Part shown: positions 15,896-26,696 of the stretch, one piece after another | Position numbering within the stretch: position 1 is the stretch's first letter | Layout: each line of letters opens with the position of its first letter | Source of the DNA: Dokdonella_A sp014338185 | GTDB lineage: Bacteria; Pseudomonadota; Gammaproteobacteria; Xanthomonadales; Rhodanobacteraceae | Length of the DNA: 51,051 nt | Direction of reading: 5' to 3' | NCBI GenBank assembly: GCA_030263295.1 | Contig: SZOS01000019.1 | Location: 1 to 51,051, forward strand | Notes under the pieces: generated by a model | What the model was told of the DNA's origin: nothing | The model's input: the letters and a program-made list of their open reading frames with translations, nothing else | Database searches by the model: none | Made by a program: the position numbers and the translations under genes

Positions 15896-16390
15896 ATGCA
15901 CCGGTGGCTCACAGGATGGCTCGCACTCGCGCTTGCTGGCGCGGCACCGGCGCTGTCCGCGCAGGGAGTGTATCGCTGCGATGGCGCCGATGGCGCGATC
16001 ATCTTCCAGGACCATGCCTGCGCCGCGGGCCAGCGCCAGCGCGAAGTGGTGATCGTGGCGGCGCCCGGGTGGACGCCCTCGCCCAGCTACCGCGTGGCTG
16101 ATCCAGCGCCGGCCCGGCGCCACCGGCCCCGGACGCGCACGGCGCGGGCCGAGCCGCGCTCGTGGCAGTGCCGCGCCAGCAACGGCGAGGTCTTCCACCG
16201 CCACGCGCGCTGCCCGGCCACGCTGCGCGGCGCGGCGGGCAAGACCGTGATCACAGTGACGGCGACGCCGATCACGCGGCGCGCGGCGTGCCGCGCGATC
16301 GAGCGCGGCCACCAGCGTGGCCACGAGCGTGACGAGCGGGTGTCGAGCTACCAGCGCAACCTCGGCCAGGATCCATGCCGGTGGCTGTGA
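15896..16390 (+). CDS. Exported DUF4124-like protein
   Basis: A 164-residue protein of unknown role with a signal peptide (MHRWLTGWLALALAGAAPAL, cut after LSA). The ATG at 15896 has GGAG eight bases upstream and is preferred over an ATG at 15866. The mature protein starts QGVYRCDGADGAIIFQDHAC, the pattern of DUF4124 (Tyr-Lys/Arg-Cys, Asp-Gly, and a Cys after a short gap). A second, similar half occurs at SWQCRASNGEVFHRHARC, so the motif is doubled. Between the two lies an Arg/Pro-rich linker. It is divergent from dinB. Confidence 0.7.
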   Translation: MHRWLTGWLALALAGAAPALSAQGVYRCDGADGAIIFQDHACAAGQRQREVVIVAAPGWTPSPSYRVADPAPARRHRPRTRTARAEPRSWQCRASNGEVFHRHARCPATLRGAAGKTVITVTATPITRRAACRAIERGHQRGHERDERVSSYQRNLGQDPCRWL

Positions 16391-16458
16391 GCCCGCGGCT
16401 CGCCGCGACGCGGCCATGGCGGTTAGGATGCAGGTCCGCCCGTGGCCAGGAGTGCGTG

Positions 16459-17190
16459 ATGTCCACACCGATGCGTTGCCTGTGCGCGGTCGCCGCGCTG
16501 CTGCTGCTGGCCGCATGTTCGCCTTCGCCGCAAACGGGTGCGCCGGCCGGCGCGCAGGCGCCTGCGGGCGGCGCTGGCGCCGACTCCGCGCAGCAGGCCA
16601 AGGCGCTGGGCATGTACCGCGACATGCTCGCGGGCCAGCAGTGGGAACTGGCCGCGCCGATCGGCAAGGAAATCGTCGACAAATACCCGGGCAGCGCAGC
16701 CGCGGCCGAAGTGCAAAAGACGCTGGCCGATGCCAGCGCCAAGGCCGACGCCGAAGCCACGCGCCGGCGCCTCGCGGCGCTGTGGATCTACCAGTCGGGC
16801 AAGGAATCGGGCGCCGACCAGGTCACCGCCTCGATCTACAGCCGCGACCTGGCCGCGGCCAACCGCGTGCGGCTGATCCTGCGCCGCCACGCCAAGTGGG
16901 GCCAGAGCGTGTACCTGTTCGGCAGCGGCAAGGGCTTCGCCTGCAAGGGCGTGTGCAAGCTCGAGGCGAGCTTTGACGGGCAGCCGGCAAAGCTCGCCGC
17001 GTTCCTGCCCGACAGCGGCGAACCGGCGATCTTCATCAAGGACGACAAGGGCTTCATCGCCAGGCTCGCGGGCACCCGCCTGCTCACGATCAAGGTGACC
17101 GAGAAGGGCAAGGATGCGCGCGAGCTCGGCTTCGAGGTCGGCGGCTACGACGCGGCGAAATTCCCGCAGCTGGCTGGTTCGCGCAAGTAG
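16459..17190 (+). CDS. Lipoprotein of unknown function
   Basis: A 243-residue protein with a clear lipoprotein signal (CAVAALLLLAACSPS, lipobox LAAC). AGGAG stands six bases before the ATG. After an Ala/Gly/Pro-rich spacer comes a helical segment (about residues 45-105) reminiscent of one TPR-like repeat (WELAAPIGKEIVDKYPGSAA). A beta-rich C-terminal domain with two cysteines (FACKGVCKLEASFDG) follows. I recognise no named family with certainty. It lies 68 bp after the DUF4124-like gene on the same strand and is convergent with a small minus-strand gene. Confidence 0.72.
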   Translation: MSTPMRCLCAVAALLLLAACSPSPQTGAPAGAQAPAGGAGADSAQQAKALGMYRDMLAGQQWELAAPIGKEIVDKYPGSAAAAEVQKTLADASAKADAEATRRRLAALWIYQSGKESGADQVTASIYSRDLAAANRVRLILRRHAKWGQSVYLFGSGKGFACKGVCKLEASFDGQPAKLAAFLPDSGEPAIFIKDDKGFIARLAGTRLLTIKVTEKGKDARELGFEVGGYDAAKFPQLAGSRK

Positions 17191-17197
17191 CACGCGC

Positions 17198-17437
17198 TCA
17201 CACCGCGTCGGTTGCGCCGGTGGCGAGGCGTACGCCGGTCGCCACCACTTCGTAGTGGTGGTGCGAGAGCACGCGCAGTTCGCCACCGTCGGCCAGGCAC
17301 ACCTTGGCGATGCGCTCGATCCAGGCATTGTCCCGGTGCGCGGGCTCGACGTAGACATGCACCTCGTAGTCGCGTCCGTCGCTGCCGCGCGCGTGGTACA
17401 GGTGCTTGAGGACGAGATTGATCGGACCGCGTGGCAC
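17198..17437 (-). CDS. Small hypothetical protein (GTG start)
   Basis: A 79-residue protein without signal peptide or membrane segment. The only good start is GTG at 17437, with GGAG eight bases upstream; a nearby ATG is out of frame. The body (YEVHVYVEPAHRDNAWIERI, then VLSHHHYEVVATGVRL) has an even mix of charged residues and a His cluster, and reads like a compact folded domain. No family recognised. It is divergent to the exported peroxiredoxin, with about 94 bp between starts. Confidence 0.55.
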   Translation of the reverse strand: MPRGPINLVLKHLYHARGSDGRDYEVHVYVEPAHRDNAWIERIAKVCLADGGELRVLSHHHYEVVATGVRLATGATDAV

Positions 17438-17496
17438 GTCGCATGCTCCAGCCTGCGCGCATTGTGCGACGGCGCCCCGGGCATTGCACGGGCGCG

Positions 17497-17502
17497 TACA
17501 CT
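17497..17502 (+). promoter_or_regulatory. Possible -10 box (TACACT) for the peroxiredoxin gene
   Basis: TACACTGCG lies 29 bp before the peroxiredoxin ATG, in the divergent gap with the small minus-strand gene. The same extended sequence precedes tRNA-Thr and the FHA-GGDEF gene. No clear -35 is visible. Confidence 0.4.
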
Positions 17503-17531
17503 GCGCATGGCCGCCGCAGTGGAGACGCATC

Positions 17532-18071
17532 ATGGCAAGCCTCATCCAGTCCGTCGCACTCGCCGCCGCGTTCGCACTCGGCAGCGCCGGTGGGCCGCCG
17601 GTATCCGGCCCGCAGGTGGGCGCGATGGCGCCGCCGTTGCGCCTGCAGGACCAGCACGGCACCTGGCACACGCTGGAGGCCGAGCGCGGCAAGTGGCTGG
17701 TGGTGTACTTCTACCCCAAGGATTTCACGCCCGGCTGCACCACCCAGGTGTGTGCGTTCCGCGATGACATCGTGGCGCTGCGCAAGGCCGGCGCCAAGGT
17801 ATTCGGCGTGAGCCTGGACGATGTTCAGTCGCATGCCGAGTTTGCGGCGAAGTACCAGGTGCCGTTTGCGCTGCTGTCCGACGCGCAGGGCAGCGTCGCG
17901 CGCGCCTGGGGTGTGTATGCCGAGCGCGCGGGCGTGGCCTGGGCGCGGCGCGAGACGTTCCTGATCGATCCGCAGGGACGCGTGGCCAGGCGTTACGTCG
18001 ATGTCGATCCGCAGGAGAACGCGCGCCAGGTGCTCGCCGACCTCGATGCGCTCCGCCAAGCCGCGCAGTGA
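17532..18071 (+). CDS. Exported Bcp/PrxQ-type peroxiredoxin
   Basis: Thiol peroxidase that reduces hydrogen peroxide and organic peroxides. The motif DFTPGCTTQVCAFRDD contains peroxidatic Cys69 and, five residues on, resolving Cys74, the spacing of the Bcp/PrxQ group. Unlike E. coli Bcp it begins with a hydrophobic leader (MASLIQSVALAAAFALGSAG), which suggests export to the periplasm. GGAG is seven bases before the ATG (179 residues). The reductant for a periplasmic form is not visible here. The 3' end overlaps the next gene by 26 bp. Confidence 0.88.
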   Translation: MASLIQSVALAAAFALGSAGGPPVSGPQVGAMAPPLRLQDQHGTWHTLEAERGKWLVVYFYPKDFTPGCTTQVCAFRDDIVALRKAGAKVFGVSLDDVQSHAEFAAKYQVPFALLSDAQGSVARAWGVYAERAGVAWARRETFLIDPQGRVARRYVDVDPQENARQVLADLDALRQAAQ

Positions 18072-18615
18072 GGCTGCGCGCGCGCCGCGCGCACCGCGCG
18101 TTGCCAGTTTCGCGCCACAGGTGGGCGCGTGCTGCCGCGTGCTCATCCTCGGCACCGTGCCCAGCCCGCGTTCACTCGAACTGCGGCAGTCCTACGGCCA
18201 CCACCAGAACCTGTTCTGGCCCTTCATGGGCGAGCTGTTCGATGCGGGGCCGCAGTTGCCCTACGCACAGCGCGTCGCACGGCTGCAGGCCCACGGCGTG
18301 GGCATCTGGGACGTGCTCGCGCAGTGCCGCCGCCGCGGCGCGCTCGACAGCGACATCCTGCGCGCGAGCGAGGTGCCCAACGACATCGCGGGCCTGCTCG
18401 CGGCGCATCCGGAGACGGGCGCGATCGCGCTCAACGGCGCCAAGGCGCACGAGCTGTTCCGGCGCCGCATCGTGCCGCAGCTGCCCGCGCCACGACTGGC
18501 CGCGCTGCGCATCCTCGCCCTGCCCTCGACCAGTCCCGCCAATGCCTCGATCCCGCGCGCGACCAAGCTCGCGCGCTGGCGCGCACTGGTCGCACTGGCC
18601 GCGCCGCCGCATTGA
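18046..18615 (+). CDS. DNA-deoxyinosine (hypoxanthine) glycosylase, UDG superfamily
   Basis: Base-excision repair enzyme that would remove deaminated adenine (hypoxanthine) from DNA. Motifs of the uracil-DNA-glycosylase superfamily, HDG branch, are present: RVLILGTVPSPRSLELRQSY, then HHQNLFWPFMGEL, then ALNGAKAHELF, and LPSTSPANAS near the end. The ATG at 18046 lies inside the end of the peroxiredoxin gene and has only a weak ribosome site. It gives 189 residues, with a basic N-terminal stretch before the conserved FAP-x(4)-CRVLILG start. Coupled expression with the peroxiredoxin is likely. Confidence 0.85.
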   Translation: MRSAKPRSEAARAPRAPRVASFAPQVGACCRVLILGTVPSPRSLELRQSYGHHQNLFWPFMGELFDAGPQLPYAQRVARLQAHGVGIWDVLAQCRRRGALDSDILRASEVPNDIAGLLAAHPETGAIALNGAKAHELFRRRIVPQLPAPRLAALRILALPSTSPANASIPRATKLARWRALVALAAPPH

Positions 18616-18670
18616 CTCGCGCTGGCGCTGGCACAAGACTGCGCGAGGTCCATGTCCTTGGAGGCCAACC

Positions 18671-19141
18671 ATGAATGCTTCGATCCGCTGCGCCGTCGTG
18701 CTCGCCCTCGCGCTGGGTGCATCCGCGGCCAGCCCGCTCGCGCAGGCCGAGCGCGCCAATCTCGACTGCAAGCTCAAGTTCTCGCTCACGGGCTGGGCGG
18801 CGTTCTACAAGCATGCCGAAGGCTCCGGCACGGTCACTTGCGACAACGGCCAGCGCATGCGCGTGAAGATCAGCGCCAAGGGTGGCGGGCTCACCATCGG
18901 CAAGTCGCGCATCGACGATGGCACCGGCAAGTTCAGCAACGTGCGTACGATCAGCGACGTGCTCGGCACCTATGTGCAGGGCGACGCGAGCGCGGGCGCG
19001 GTCAAGGCCGCCACCGCGCAGGTGCTGACCAAGGGCACGGTGTCGCTGGCGCTGGCGGGGACCGGCGAGGGCGTCGCGCTGGGTGTGAGCTTCGGCGGCT
19101 TCACCATCAAGCGCGCCACCCAGGGCGTCGACAGCCGCTGA
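18671..19141 (+). CDS. Exported protein of unknown function
   Basis: A 156-residue protein with a typical signal peptide (RCAVVLALALGASAASPLAQ, cut before AERANL). GGAGG is six bases before the ATG. The mature part has two cysteines that could form a disulfide (LDCKLKF and TVTCDNG). A Gly-rich, beta-strand-like pattern (ISAKGGGLTIGKSRIDDGTG, then GVALGVSFGGFTI) suggests a small barrel or lipid-binding fold. I cannot name the family. It stands between the glycosylase and the M48 protease, all on the plus strand. Confidence 0.7.
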   Translation: MNASIRCAVVLALALGASAASPLAQAERANLDCKLKFSLTGWAAFYKHAEGSGTVTCDNGQRMRVKISAKGGGLTIGKSRIDDGTGKFSNVRTISDVLGTYVQGDASAGAVKAATAQVLTKGTVSLALAGTGEGVALGVSFGGFTIKRATQGVDSR

Positions 19142-19237
19142 TGCGGGCGGCGCGCCGCGCGCCGCACATGACTTGTGGAGGTTGACGCGGCGCGGCCGCG
19201 GGGCGAGCCTTGCGCCTTCGCACACGTGGAGGCGCCG

Positions 19238-20581
19238 ATGCGATCGATCCTGTGGTGGCTGATGGGCGTGCTCGCGCTCGCCTGCTTCGCATTGCCCGCG
19301 CAGGCGGCGCCTGGTGCGCCCGGCGCACGCGAGTTCCCGCCGGGCCTGCAGATCCCGGAGGCCGCGCGCACCGGCCCCGACTTCGACGTCGACCGCGCGA
19401 CCCAGGCCTACCTCGACCTGCTCACGCCCGAGCAGCGCGCGCTGTCGGATGCCTACTTCGAAGGTGGCTACTGGCTGCAGCTGTGGGGCTTCCTGTACGG
19501 GCTGGGCGTGTGCGCGCTGTTGCTGCTGAGCGGCCTGTCGCGTTGGATGCGCGACCTGTCCGAGCGCCTGCTGCGGCGAACCTACCTGCAGAATGCGCTC
19601 TACGTGGCGCTGTGGCTGGTGGCCGGCTTCGTGTTGGCCCTGCCGCTGTCGATCTACGCCGACTTCTACCGCGAGCACCAGTACGGCCTGGCCACGCAGG
19701 ACTTCGGCGGCTGGTTCGGCGACCAGCTCAAGGGCCTGGCGATCGGCCTGGTGGTGATGCCGTGGCTGGTCGCGCTGCTGTATCGGGCGGTCCGCCGCGT
19801 CGGTGCGCGCTGGTGGCTGTGGGGCAGCGGCGGGGCGCTCGTGTTCTTCGTGATCAGCGCGATGCTGGCGCCGGTATACCTCGCGCCGCTGTTCAACGAC
19901 TACAAGCCGCTGCGGGACGGCACGGTGCGCGATGCGGTGTTTTCGCTCGCGCGTGCCAACCAGATCCCGACCGACAACGTGGTCGAGTTCGACGCCTCGC
20001 GCCAGACCACGCGCATCAGCGCCAACGTGTCGGGTTTCGCCGGCACCACGCGCGTGGCGCTCAACGACAACCTGCTCGACAAGACCTCGCTGCCCGAGAT
20101 CAAGGCGGTGATGGGCCACGAGATGGGCCACTACGTGCTCAACCACTCCATGCGCCTGATCATCTACCTCACGCTCGTGATCGGCTTCGCGTTGTGGTTC
20201 ACCCAGCGTGGCTTCGATGCGCTGCTCGCACGCTGGGGCGCGCGCCTGGGCCTGCGCGATCGCGCCGACACCGCGGCGCTGCCGCTGGCGTGGGCGGTGC
20301 TGACGCTGTTCTTCTTCCTCGCCACGCCCGTGACCAATTCGATCACGCGCCAGGCCGAGGCCGAAGCCGACATGTTCGGGCTCGACGCGGCGCGCGAACC
20401 GTACGGGTTTGCGATGGCCGCGATGCGGCTGTCGACCTACCGCAAGATCCACCCCGGCCCGCTCGAGGAGATCGTGTTCTACGACCATCCCAGCGGCTAC
20501 GCGCGGGTGCGCGGCTCGATGATCTGGCTCAAGGAGAACCAGGCCCTGCTGCAGCGCGAGTCGACCGCGCCCACGCCCTGA
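19238..20581 (+). CDS. M48 (Ste24/CAAX prenyl protease 1-like) membrane metallopeptidase
   Basis: Integral membrane zinc protease of 447 residues. The zinc motif is AVMGHEMGHYVLNH, with the third ligand in QAEAEADMFGLDAA. The N-terminal half has several transmembrane helices (for example GFLYGLGVCALLLLSGL and ALYVALWLVAGFVLALPL) and the Ste24-type segment FYREHQYGLATQDFGGWFGD. GGAGG is five bases before the ATG. A cleavable signal (ending AQA) seems to precede the core. In bacteria such enzymes probably act in membrane-protein quality control. The gene ends nine bases from the convergent kinase gene. Confidence 0.92.
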   Translation: MRSILWWLMGVLALACFALPAQAAPGAPGAREFPPGLQIPEAARTGPDFDVDRATQAYLDLLTPEQRALSDAYFEGGYWLQLWGFLYGLGVCALLLLSGLSRWMRDLSERLLRRTYLQNALYVALWLVAGFVLALPLSIYADFYREHQYGLATQDFGGWFGDQLKGLAIGLVVMPWLVALLYRAVRRVGARWWLWGSGGALVFFVISAMLAPVYLAPLFNDYKPLRDGTVRDAVFSLARANQIPTDNVVEFDASRQTTRISANVSGFAGTTRVALNDNLLDKTSLPEIKAVMGHEMGHYVLNHSMRLIIYLTLVIGFALWFTQRGFDALLARWGARLGLRDRADTAALPLAWAVLTLFFFLATPVTNSITRQAEAEADMFGLDAAREPYGFAMAAMRLSTYRKIHPGPLEEIVFYDHPSGYARVRGSMIWLKENQALLQRESTAPTP

Positions 20582-20590
20582 GCCGCGCAT

Positions 20591-23020
<2,430 letters not shown>

Positions 23021-23104
23021 GGAATGTCCCGTGTCTGTGCCCCGCTCGCACCAGACAGTGTATTGGGCCGCCCGTTGTAATGCACCGCGGCGGCGGTGCT
23101 GGCG

Positions 23105-23110
23105 TACACT
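23105..23110 (+). promoter_or_regulatory. Possible -10 box (TACACT) of the FHA-GGDEF gene
   Basis: The 115-bp gap (23021-23135) between the divergent kinase and FHA-GGDEF starts must hold both promoters. On the plus strand TACACTGCG lies 25 bp before the GGDEF gene's ATG; TTGTAA at 23075-23080 is too far away (24 bp) to be its normal -35. Confidence 0.4.
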
Positions 23111-23135
23111 GCGGCGCCGGCCACCGGATCGCCTG

Positions 23136-24041
23136 ATGAAGCACTCGATCCCCGATTCCAACGCCTCGACCATGCAGATGCGCACCGACCGGGTGGACGG
23201 TAGCGACGGCGAGCCCAGCGGTGGCGCGTGCCTGGTGGTGCTGCAAGGCTCTTCCCTGGGCCAGCGCCTGGACCTGGACGAACACACGGTCACGATCGGC
23301 CGCGATCCCGCCTGCGAACTGCACCTGGACGTGCGCAGCGTGTCGCGCCGCCATGCCGCGGTGTGGCGTGCGGGCGACGGGTATCGCATCCGTGACTTGG
23401 GCGCTACCAACCCGACCCTGCTCAATGAACATCCGGTCAAGGAAGCCGTACTGGCCGATGGCGACTACATCACGATCGGCGGCTGCGTGCTCAAGTTCAT
23501 GCAGCGCTCGTCGGTGGAGGCGCGCTATCACGAGGAGATCTACCAGCGCGCCACGCGTGATGCGCTCACCGGCCTGTGCAACCGGAGGCTGTTCCTCGAA
23601 CTGCTTGAGCGTGAGTTGCAACGCTCGGTGCAGCGTGGTTACGCGCTCGCGCTGCTCATCATCGACCTCGACCATTTCAAGTCAATCAACGACAGTCATG
23701 GTCACGTGGTCGGCGACCGCGTGCTGGAGCAGGTCGGGGCCGTGCTGCAGGCGGTCGCACGTGGCAACGCGCTGGCGGCACGCATCGGCGGCGAGGAGTT
23801 CGCGATCGCGCTGCCCGAGCACGACGCGGCGGCTGCCCGCGCCGTCGCCGAGCGCATCCGTGCCAACGTCGAGGCGCTGCCGCTGCGCCTGGGCGAGCAG
23901 GTCCACACACTCACGGTGAGCGTGGGCGTGGCCAGCTGGCGGCCGGGCTGGCACACGGTGGGCCAAGTGCTGGCCGCCGCCGACCAGGCGCTGTACCGCG
24001 CCAAGGAAGCAGGCCGCAATCGCGTCGAGGCAGCCACCTGA
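23136..24041 (+). CDS. FHA-domain diguanylate cyclase (GGDEF)
   Basis: A 301-residue cytoplasmic signalling protein. Residues about 32-118 form an FHA domain, with the phosphothreonine-binding residues visible: TIGRD (R56), SVSRRHA (S70, R71, H73) and the loop GATNPTLLN. Residues about 135-300 form a GGDEF domain with active motif GGEEF at 218-222 and the signature LIIDLDHFKSINDSHGH, so it should make cyclic di-GMP. The RxxD inhibitory site that usually precedes the motif is absent, so classical product feedback is not expected. It has no receiver or sensor domain. Binding to a phosphorylated partner, plausibly the divergent kinase, may be its input. Confidence 0.92.
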   Translation: MKHSIPDSNASTMQMRTDRVDGSDGEPSGGACLVVLQGSSLGQRLDLDEHTVTIGRDPACELHLDVRSVSRRHAAVWRAGDGYRIRDLGATNPTLLNEHPVKEAVLADGDYITIGGCVLKFMQRSSVEARYHEEIYQRATRDALTGLCNRRLFLELLERELQRSVQRGYALALLIIDLDHFKSINDSHGHVVGDRVLEQVGAVLQAVARGNALAARIGGEEFAIALPEHDAAAARAVAERIRANVEALPLRLGEQVHTLTVSVGVASWRPGWHTVGQVLAAADQALYRAKEAGRNRVEAAT

Positions 24042-24208
24042 GCGCAGCCGGTGCAGGTCCCGGGCGGCGACTCATGCGCCCGCGCCGCACGCGGGGCCGG
24101 GTGTCGTCCGTGTCGAGCCGCGATGCCGACGATTGGCCTTGCGCCATGCCGGCGTGACAGAATCACAGGCTCGGATCACCTGCCACGCACTGCAACCGGA
24201 GTCAGCGG

Positions 24209-25558
24209 ATGGCCACGCACGAAATCAAGGTTCCTGACATCGGCCACTATCAGGGCATCCCCGTGATCGAGGTGCTGGTCAAGCCCGGCGACACCGTGGC
24301 CAAGGACCAGGGCCTGGTCACGCTCGAGTCGGACAAGGCCACCATGGAGGTGCCATCCACGGTCGCCGGCGTGGTGAAGTCGATCGCGGTCAAGGTCGGT
24401 GACGAGGTATCCGAAGGCCACGTCGTCGCCGTGGTCGAGGCCGCGGGTGCCACCGCCGCAGCGCCTGCTGCGCCCGCGCCCGCGCCTGCCCAGACGCCGC
24501 CGGCAGCTCCGGTGAGCGCGCCGCGCCCGCGGGTCGCGCCCGCCGAAGGCGACCCGCAGCCGCCATCGGCAGCGGCACCGGCGGCGGATGCCGCGGTCCG
24601 CAGCGCCGCGCCCGCGGTCGACCCGGTGGCCACCAGTCCGGCGCAGTTGCCCTATGCGAGCCCCGCGGTGCGCCGCTTCGCGCGCGAACTGGGCGTGGAC
24701 CTCACCCAGGTCAAGGGCAGCGAACGCAAGGGCCGCATCAGCAAGGATGACGTGCAGAACTTCGTCAAGGCCGCGTTGGCAGGTGGCGGCGCGCCACGCG
24801 CGGCCGCGGCGGGCACGGGACTGGCGCTGTTGCCGTGGCCGGTGGTCGATTTCGCGCGCTTCGGCGAGGTCGAGACCCGTCCCCTGTCACGCATCCAGAA
24901 GATTTCCGGCGCCAACCTCGCGCGCAACTGGGCGATGATCCCGCACGTCACCCAGTTCGACGATGCCGACATCACCGACCTCGAGGCGCTGCGCGTGGCG
25001 CTCAACAAGGAGCACGAGAAGGCCGGCATCAAGCTCACCATGCTCGCCTTCCTGGTCAAGGCCGTGGTCGCCGCGCTCAAGCAGTTCCCGGCGTTCAACG
25101 CCTCGCTCGATGCGAGCGGCGAAAACCTAACGCTCAAGAAGTATTTCCACATCGGCTTCGCCGCCGACACGCCCAATGGGCTGGTCGTGCCCGTGCTCAA
25201 GGACGCCGACCGCAAGGGCGTGATCGAGATCGCGCAGGAAAGCGGCGCGCTGGCCAGGAAGGCGCGCGAGGGCAAGCTCGGGCCCGGCGACATGCAGGGC
25301 GGCTGTTTCTCGATCTCCTCGCTCGGTGGCATCGGCGGCACCGCATTCACGCCGATCGTCAATGCGCCCGAGGTGGCGATCCTCGGCGTGTCCAAGGCGG
25401 CGATGAAGCCGGTGTGGAATGGCGACAAGTTCAAGCCGCGCCTCGTGCTGCCGCTGTCGCTGAGCTATGACCACCGCGTGATCGACGGCGCCGCCGCGGC
25501 GCGCTTCACCAGCTACCTTGCGCAGGTGCTCGCCGACATGCGGCGCGTGCTGCTGTAA
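24209..25558 (+). CDS. aceF: Pyruvate dehydrogenase E2 (dihydrolipoyl acetyltransferase)
   Basis: Core enzyme of the pyruvate dehydrogenase complex, transferring the acetyl group to CoA. It has 449 residues: one lipoyl domain (1-80, lipoyl lysine in LESDKATMEVP), an Ala/Pro-rich swinging linker (80-145), the peripheral-subunit-binding domain (YASPAVRRFARELGVDL), then the catalytic domain with the active His-Asp-Gly in SLSYDHRVIDG. E. coli has three lipoyl domains; one is seen here. No aceE or lpdA adjoins it. A near-copy of its lipoyl domain starts another gene at 50767, so the complex genes are split. A 167-bp gap separates it from the GGDEF gene. Confidence 0.96.
   Translation: MATHEIKVPDIGHYQGIPVIEVLVKPGDTVAKDQGLVTLESDKATMEVPSTVAGVVKSIAVKVGDEVSEGHVVAVVEAAGATAAAPAAPAPAPAQTPPAAPVSAPRPRVAPAEGDPQPPSAAAPAADAAVRSAAPAVDPVATSPAQLPYASPAVRRFARELGVDLTQVKGSERKGRISKDDVQNFVKAALAGGGAPRAAAAGTGLALLPWPVVDFARFGEVETRPLSRIQKISGANLARNWAMIPHVTQFDDADITDLEALRVALNKEHEKAGIKLTMLAFLVKAVVAALKQFPAFNASLDASGENLTLKKYFHIGFAADTPNGLVVPVLKDADRKGVIEIAQESGALARKAREGKLGPGDMQGGCFSISSLGGIGGTAFTPIVNAPEVAILGVSKAAMKPVWNGDKFKPRLVLPLSLSYDHRVIDGAAAARFTSYLAQVLADMRRVLL
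24299..24348 (+). repeat. Lipoyl-domain repeat, 49 of 50 bases identical to 50857-50906
   Basis: The segment coding for AKDQGLVTLESDKATME is the same in aceF and in the gene at the right end, except for one base (24325 C, 50883 G). The two copies are in the same orientation, 26,558 bp apart. This is a by-product of two paralogous lipoyl domains, but also a direct repeat long enough to matter for assembly or recombination. Confidence 0.9.
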
Positions 25559-25670
25559 CGCCATCGGCCTTGGGGTCCGTTCCTGCAGCGCTTGGGCATG
25601 ATGCGGGTGGCCTTCGACAGCATCTTTGTGGACGGACTGGAGCCACAGCCCTCCAGCAGCTGCGGCCTGT

Positions 25671-25676
25671 TACAGT
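25671..25676 (+). promoter_or_regulatory. Possible -10 box (TACAGT) directly before mltB
   Basis: TACAGT ends six bases before the mltB ATG, and no Shine-Dalgarno sequence is visible there. If it is a real -10, transcription would start at about the A of the ATG, giving a leaderless message. No -35 is recognisable. The rest of the 124-bp gap after aceF shows nothing. Confidence 0.3.
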
Positions 25677-25682
25677 AGCCCG

Positions 25683-26696
25683 ATGCAGCTTTTGATTCGC
25701 GCCGCGTGCGCAGTATGTGTGGTGATCGGTTGTGGGGCGGCATCGGCGCGCCCGGCCGAGACCGTCGTCGATGCCAGCGTGAGCGCGGATGCGGCACAAC
25801 GCGAATTCGCCGACGAGGTCGCGCGGGCGGGCGGACCGGCCGCGGACGTGGTGTTGGCCACGCTGGCCACGGCCAAGCTGCAGCCGTCGATCCTCGAGGC
25901 CATCGCGCGTCCGGCCGAGGCAACCCGCAGCTGGGCCCAGTATCGGCCGATCTTCATCACCGAGCGGCGCATCGATGCGGGCGTGGCGTTCTACCGCGAG
26001 CACCGCGAGCTCATCGAGCGCATCGCGCGCGAGCAGGGCGTGGCGCCCGAACTGCTGGTCGCGATCATGGGCGTGGAGACCGGCTACGGCAAGATCACCG
26101 GCAAGTACCGCGTGCTCGATGCACTGGCCACGCTCGCGTTCCACTATCCGCCGCGCGCGAAGTTCTTCCGCGGGGAACTCAAGCAGCTGTTCCTGCTCGG
26201 CGACAAGCAATTGGCCTACCCGCTCGACGAGCTGCGCGGTTCCTATGCGGGCGCGATGGGCTGGGGCCAGTTCATGCCCACCAGCATCGCGCAGTGGGCG
26301 CGCGACGAGGATGACGACGGTCGCATCGACCTGTGGAACTCGCTGCCCGACATCGTCGCGAGCATCGCCAACTACTTCGTCGCCCACGGCTGGCAGGCGG
26401 GCGCGCCGGTGGCGATCCGCGCACAACCGGCCGAGGGCGCCACGCCGCCGGCCGAGCCGGGGCTGGATCCGCTGTACTCGGTGCAACAGCTGGAAGCCTG
26501 GGGCTTTGCCCCACTCGAGCACGTCGACGCGGCCACACCGGCGAGCCTGCTCACGCTCGAAGGCGAGCGCGGTGTCGAGTACTGGCTGATCTTCGGCAAC
26601 TTCCGCGCGATCACGCGCTACAACAAGAGCCCGCTGTACGCGATGGCGGTGTACCAGCTCGCCCAGGCCATCGCCGCCGGAGCCGCCACGCCGTGA
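25683..26696 (+). CDS. mltB: Membrane-bound lytic murein transglycosylase B
   Basis: Cleaves the glycan strands of peptidoglycan, leaving 1,6-anhydro ends. The 337-residue protein has an N-terminal signal (MQLLIRAACAVCVVIGCGAA). The catalytic Glu132 sits in IMGVETGYGKITG, and the substrate motif GAMGWGQFMPTS is present. A later lobe (NYFVAHGWQAGAPV) is typical of the SLT family 3 (MltB). It is first in a cell-wall cluster. Its stop overlaps the rlpA start as GTGA. The leader could be a normal or a lipoprotein signal (VIGCG). Confidence 0.95.
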   Translation: MQLLIRAACAVCVVIGCGAASARPAETVVDASVSADAAQREFADEVARAGGPAADVVLATLATAKLQPSILEAIARPAEATRSWAQYRPIFITERRIDAGVAFYREHRELIERIAREQGVAPELLVAIMGVETGYGKITGKYRVLDALATLAFHYPPRAKFFRGELKQLFLLGDKQLAYPLDELRGSYAGAMGWGQFMPTSIAQWARDEDDDGRIDLWNSLPDIVASIANYFVAHGWQAGAPVAIRAQPAEGATPPAEPGLDPLYSVQQLEAWGFAPLEHVDAATPASLLTLEGERGVEYWLIFGNFRAITRYNKSPLYAMAVYQLAQAIAAGAATP

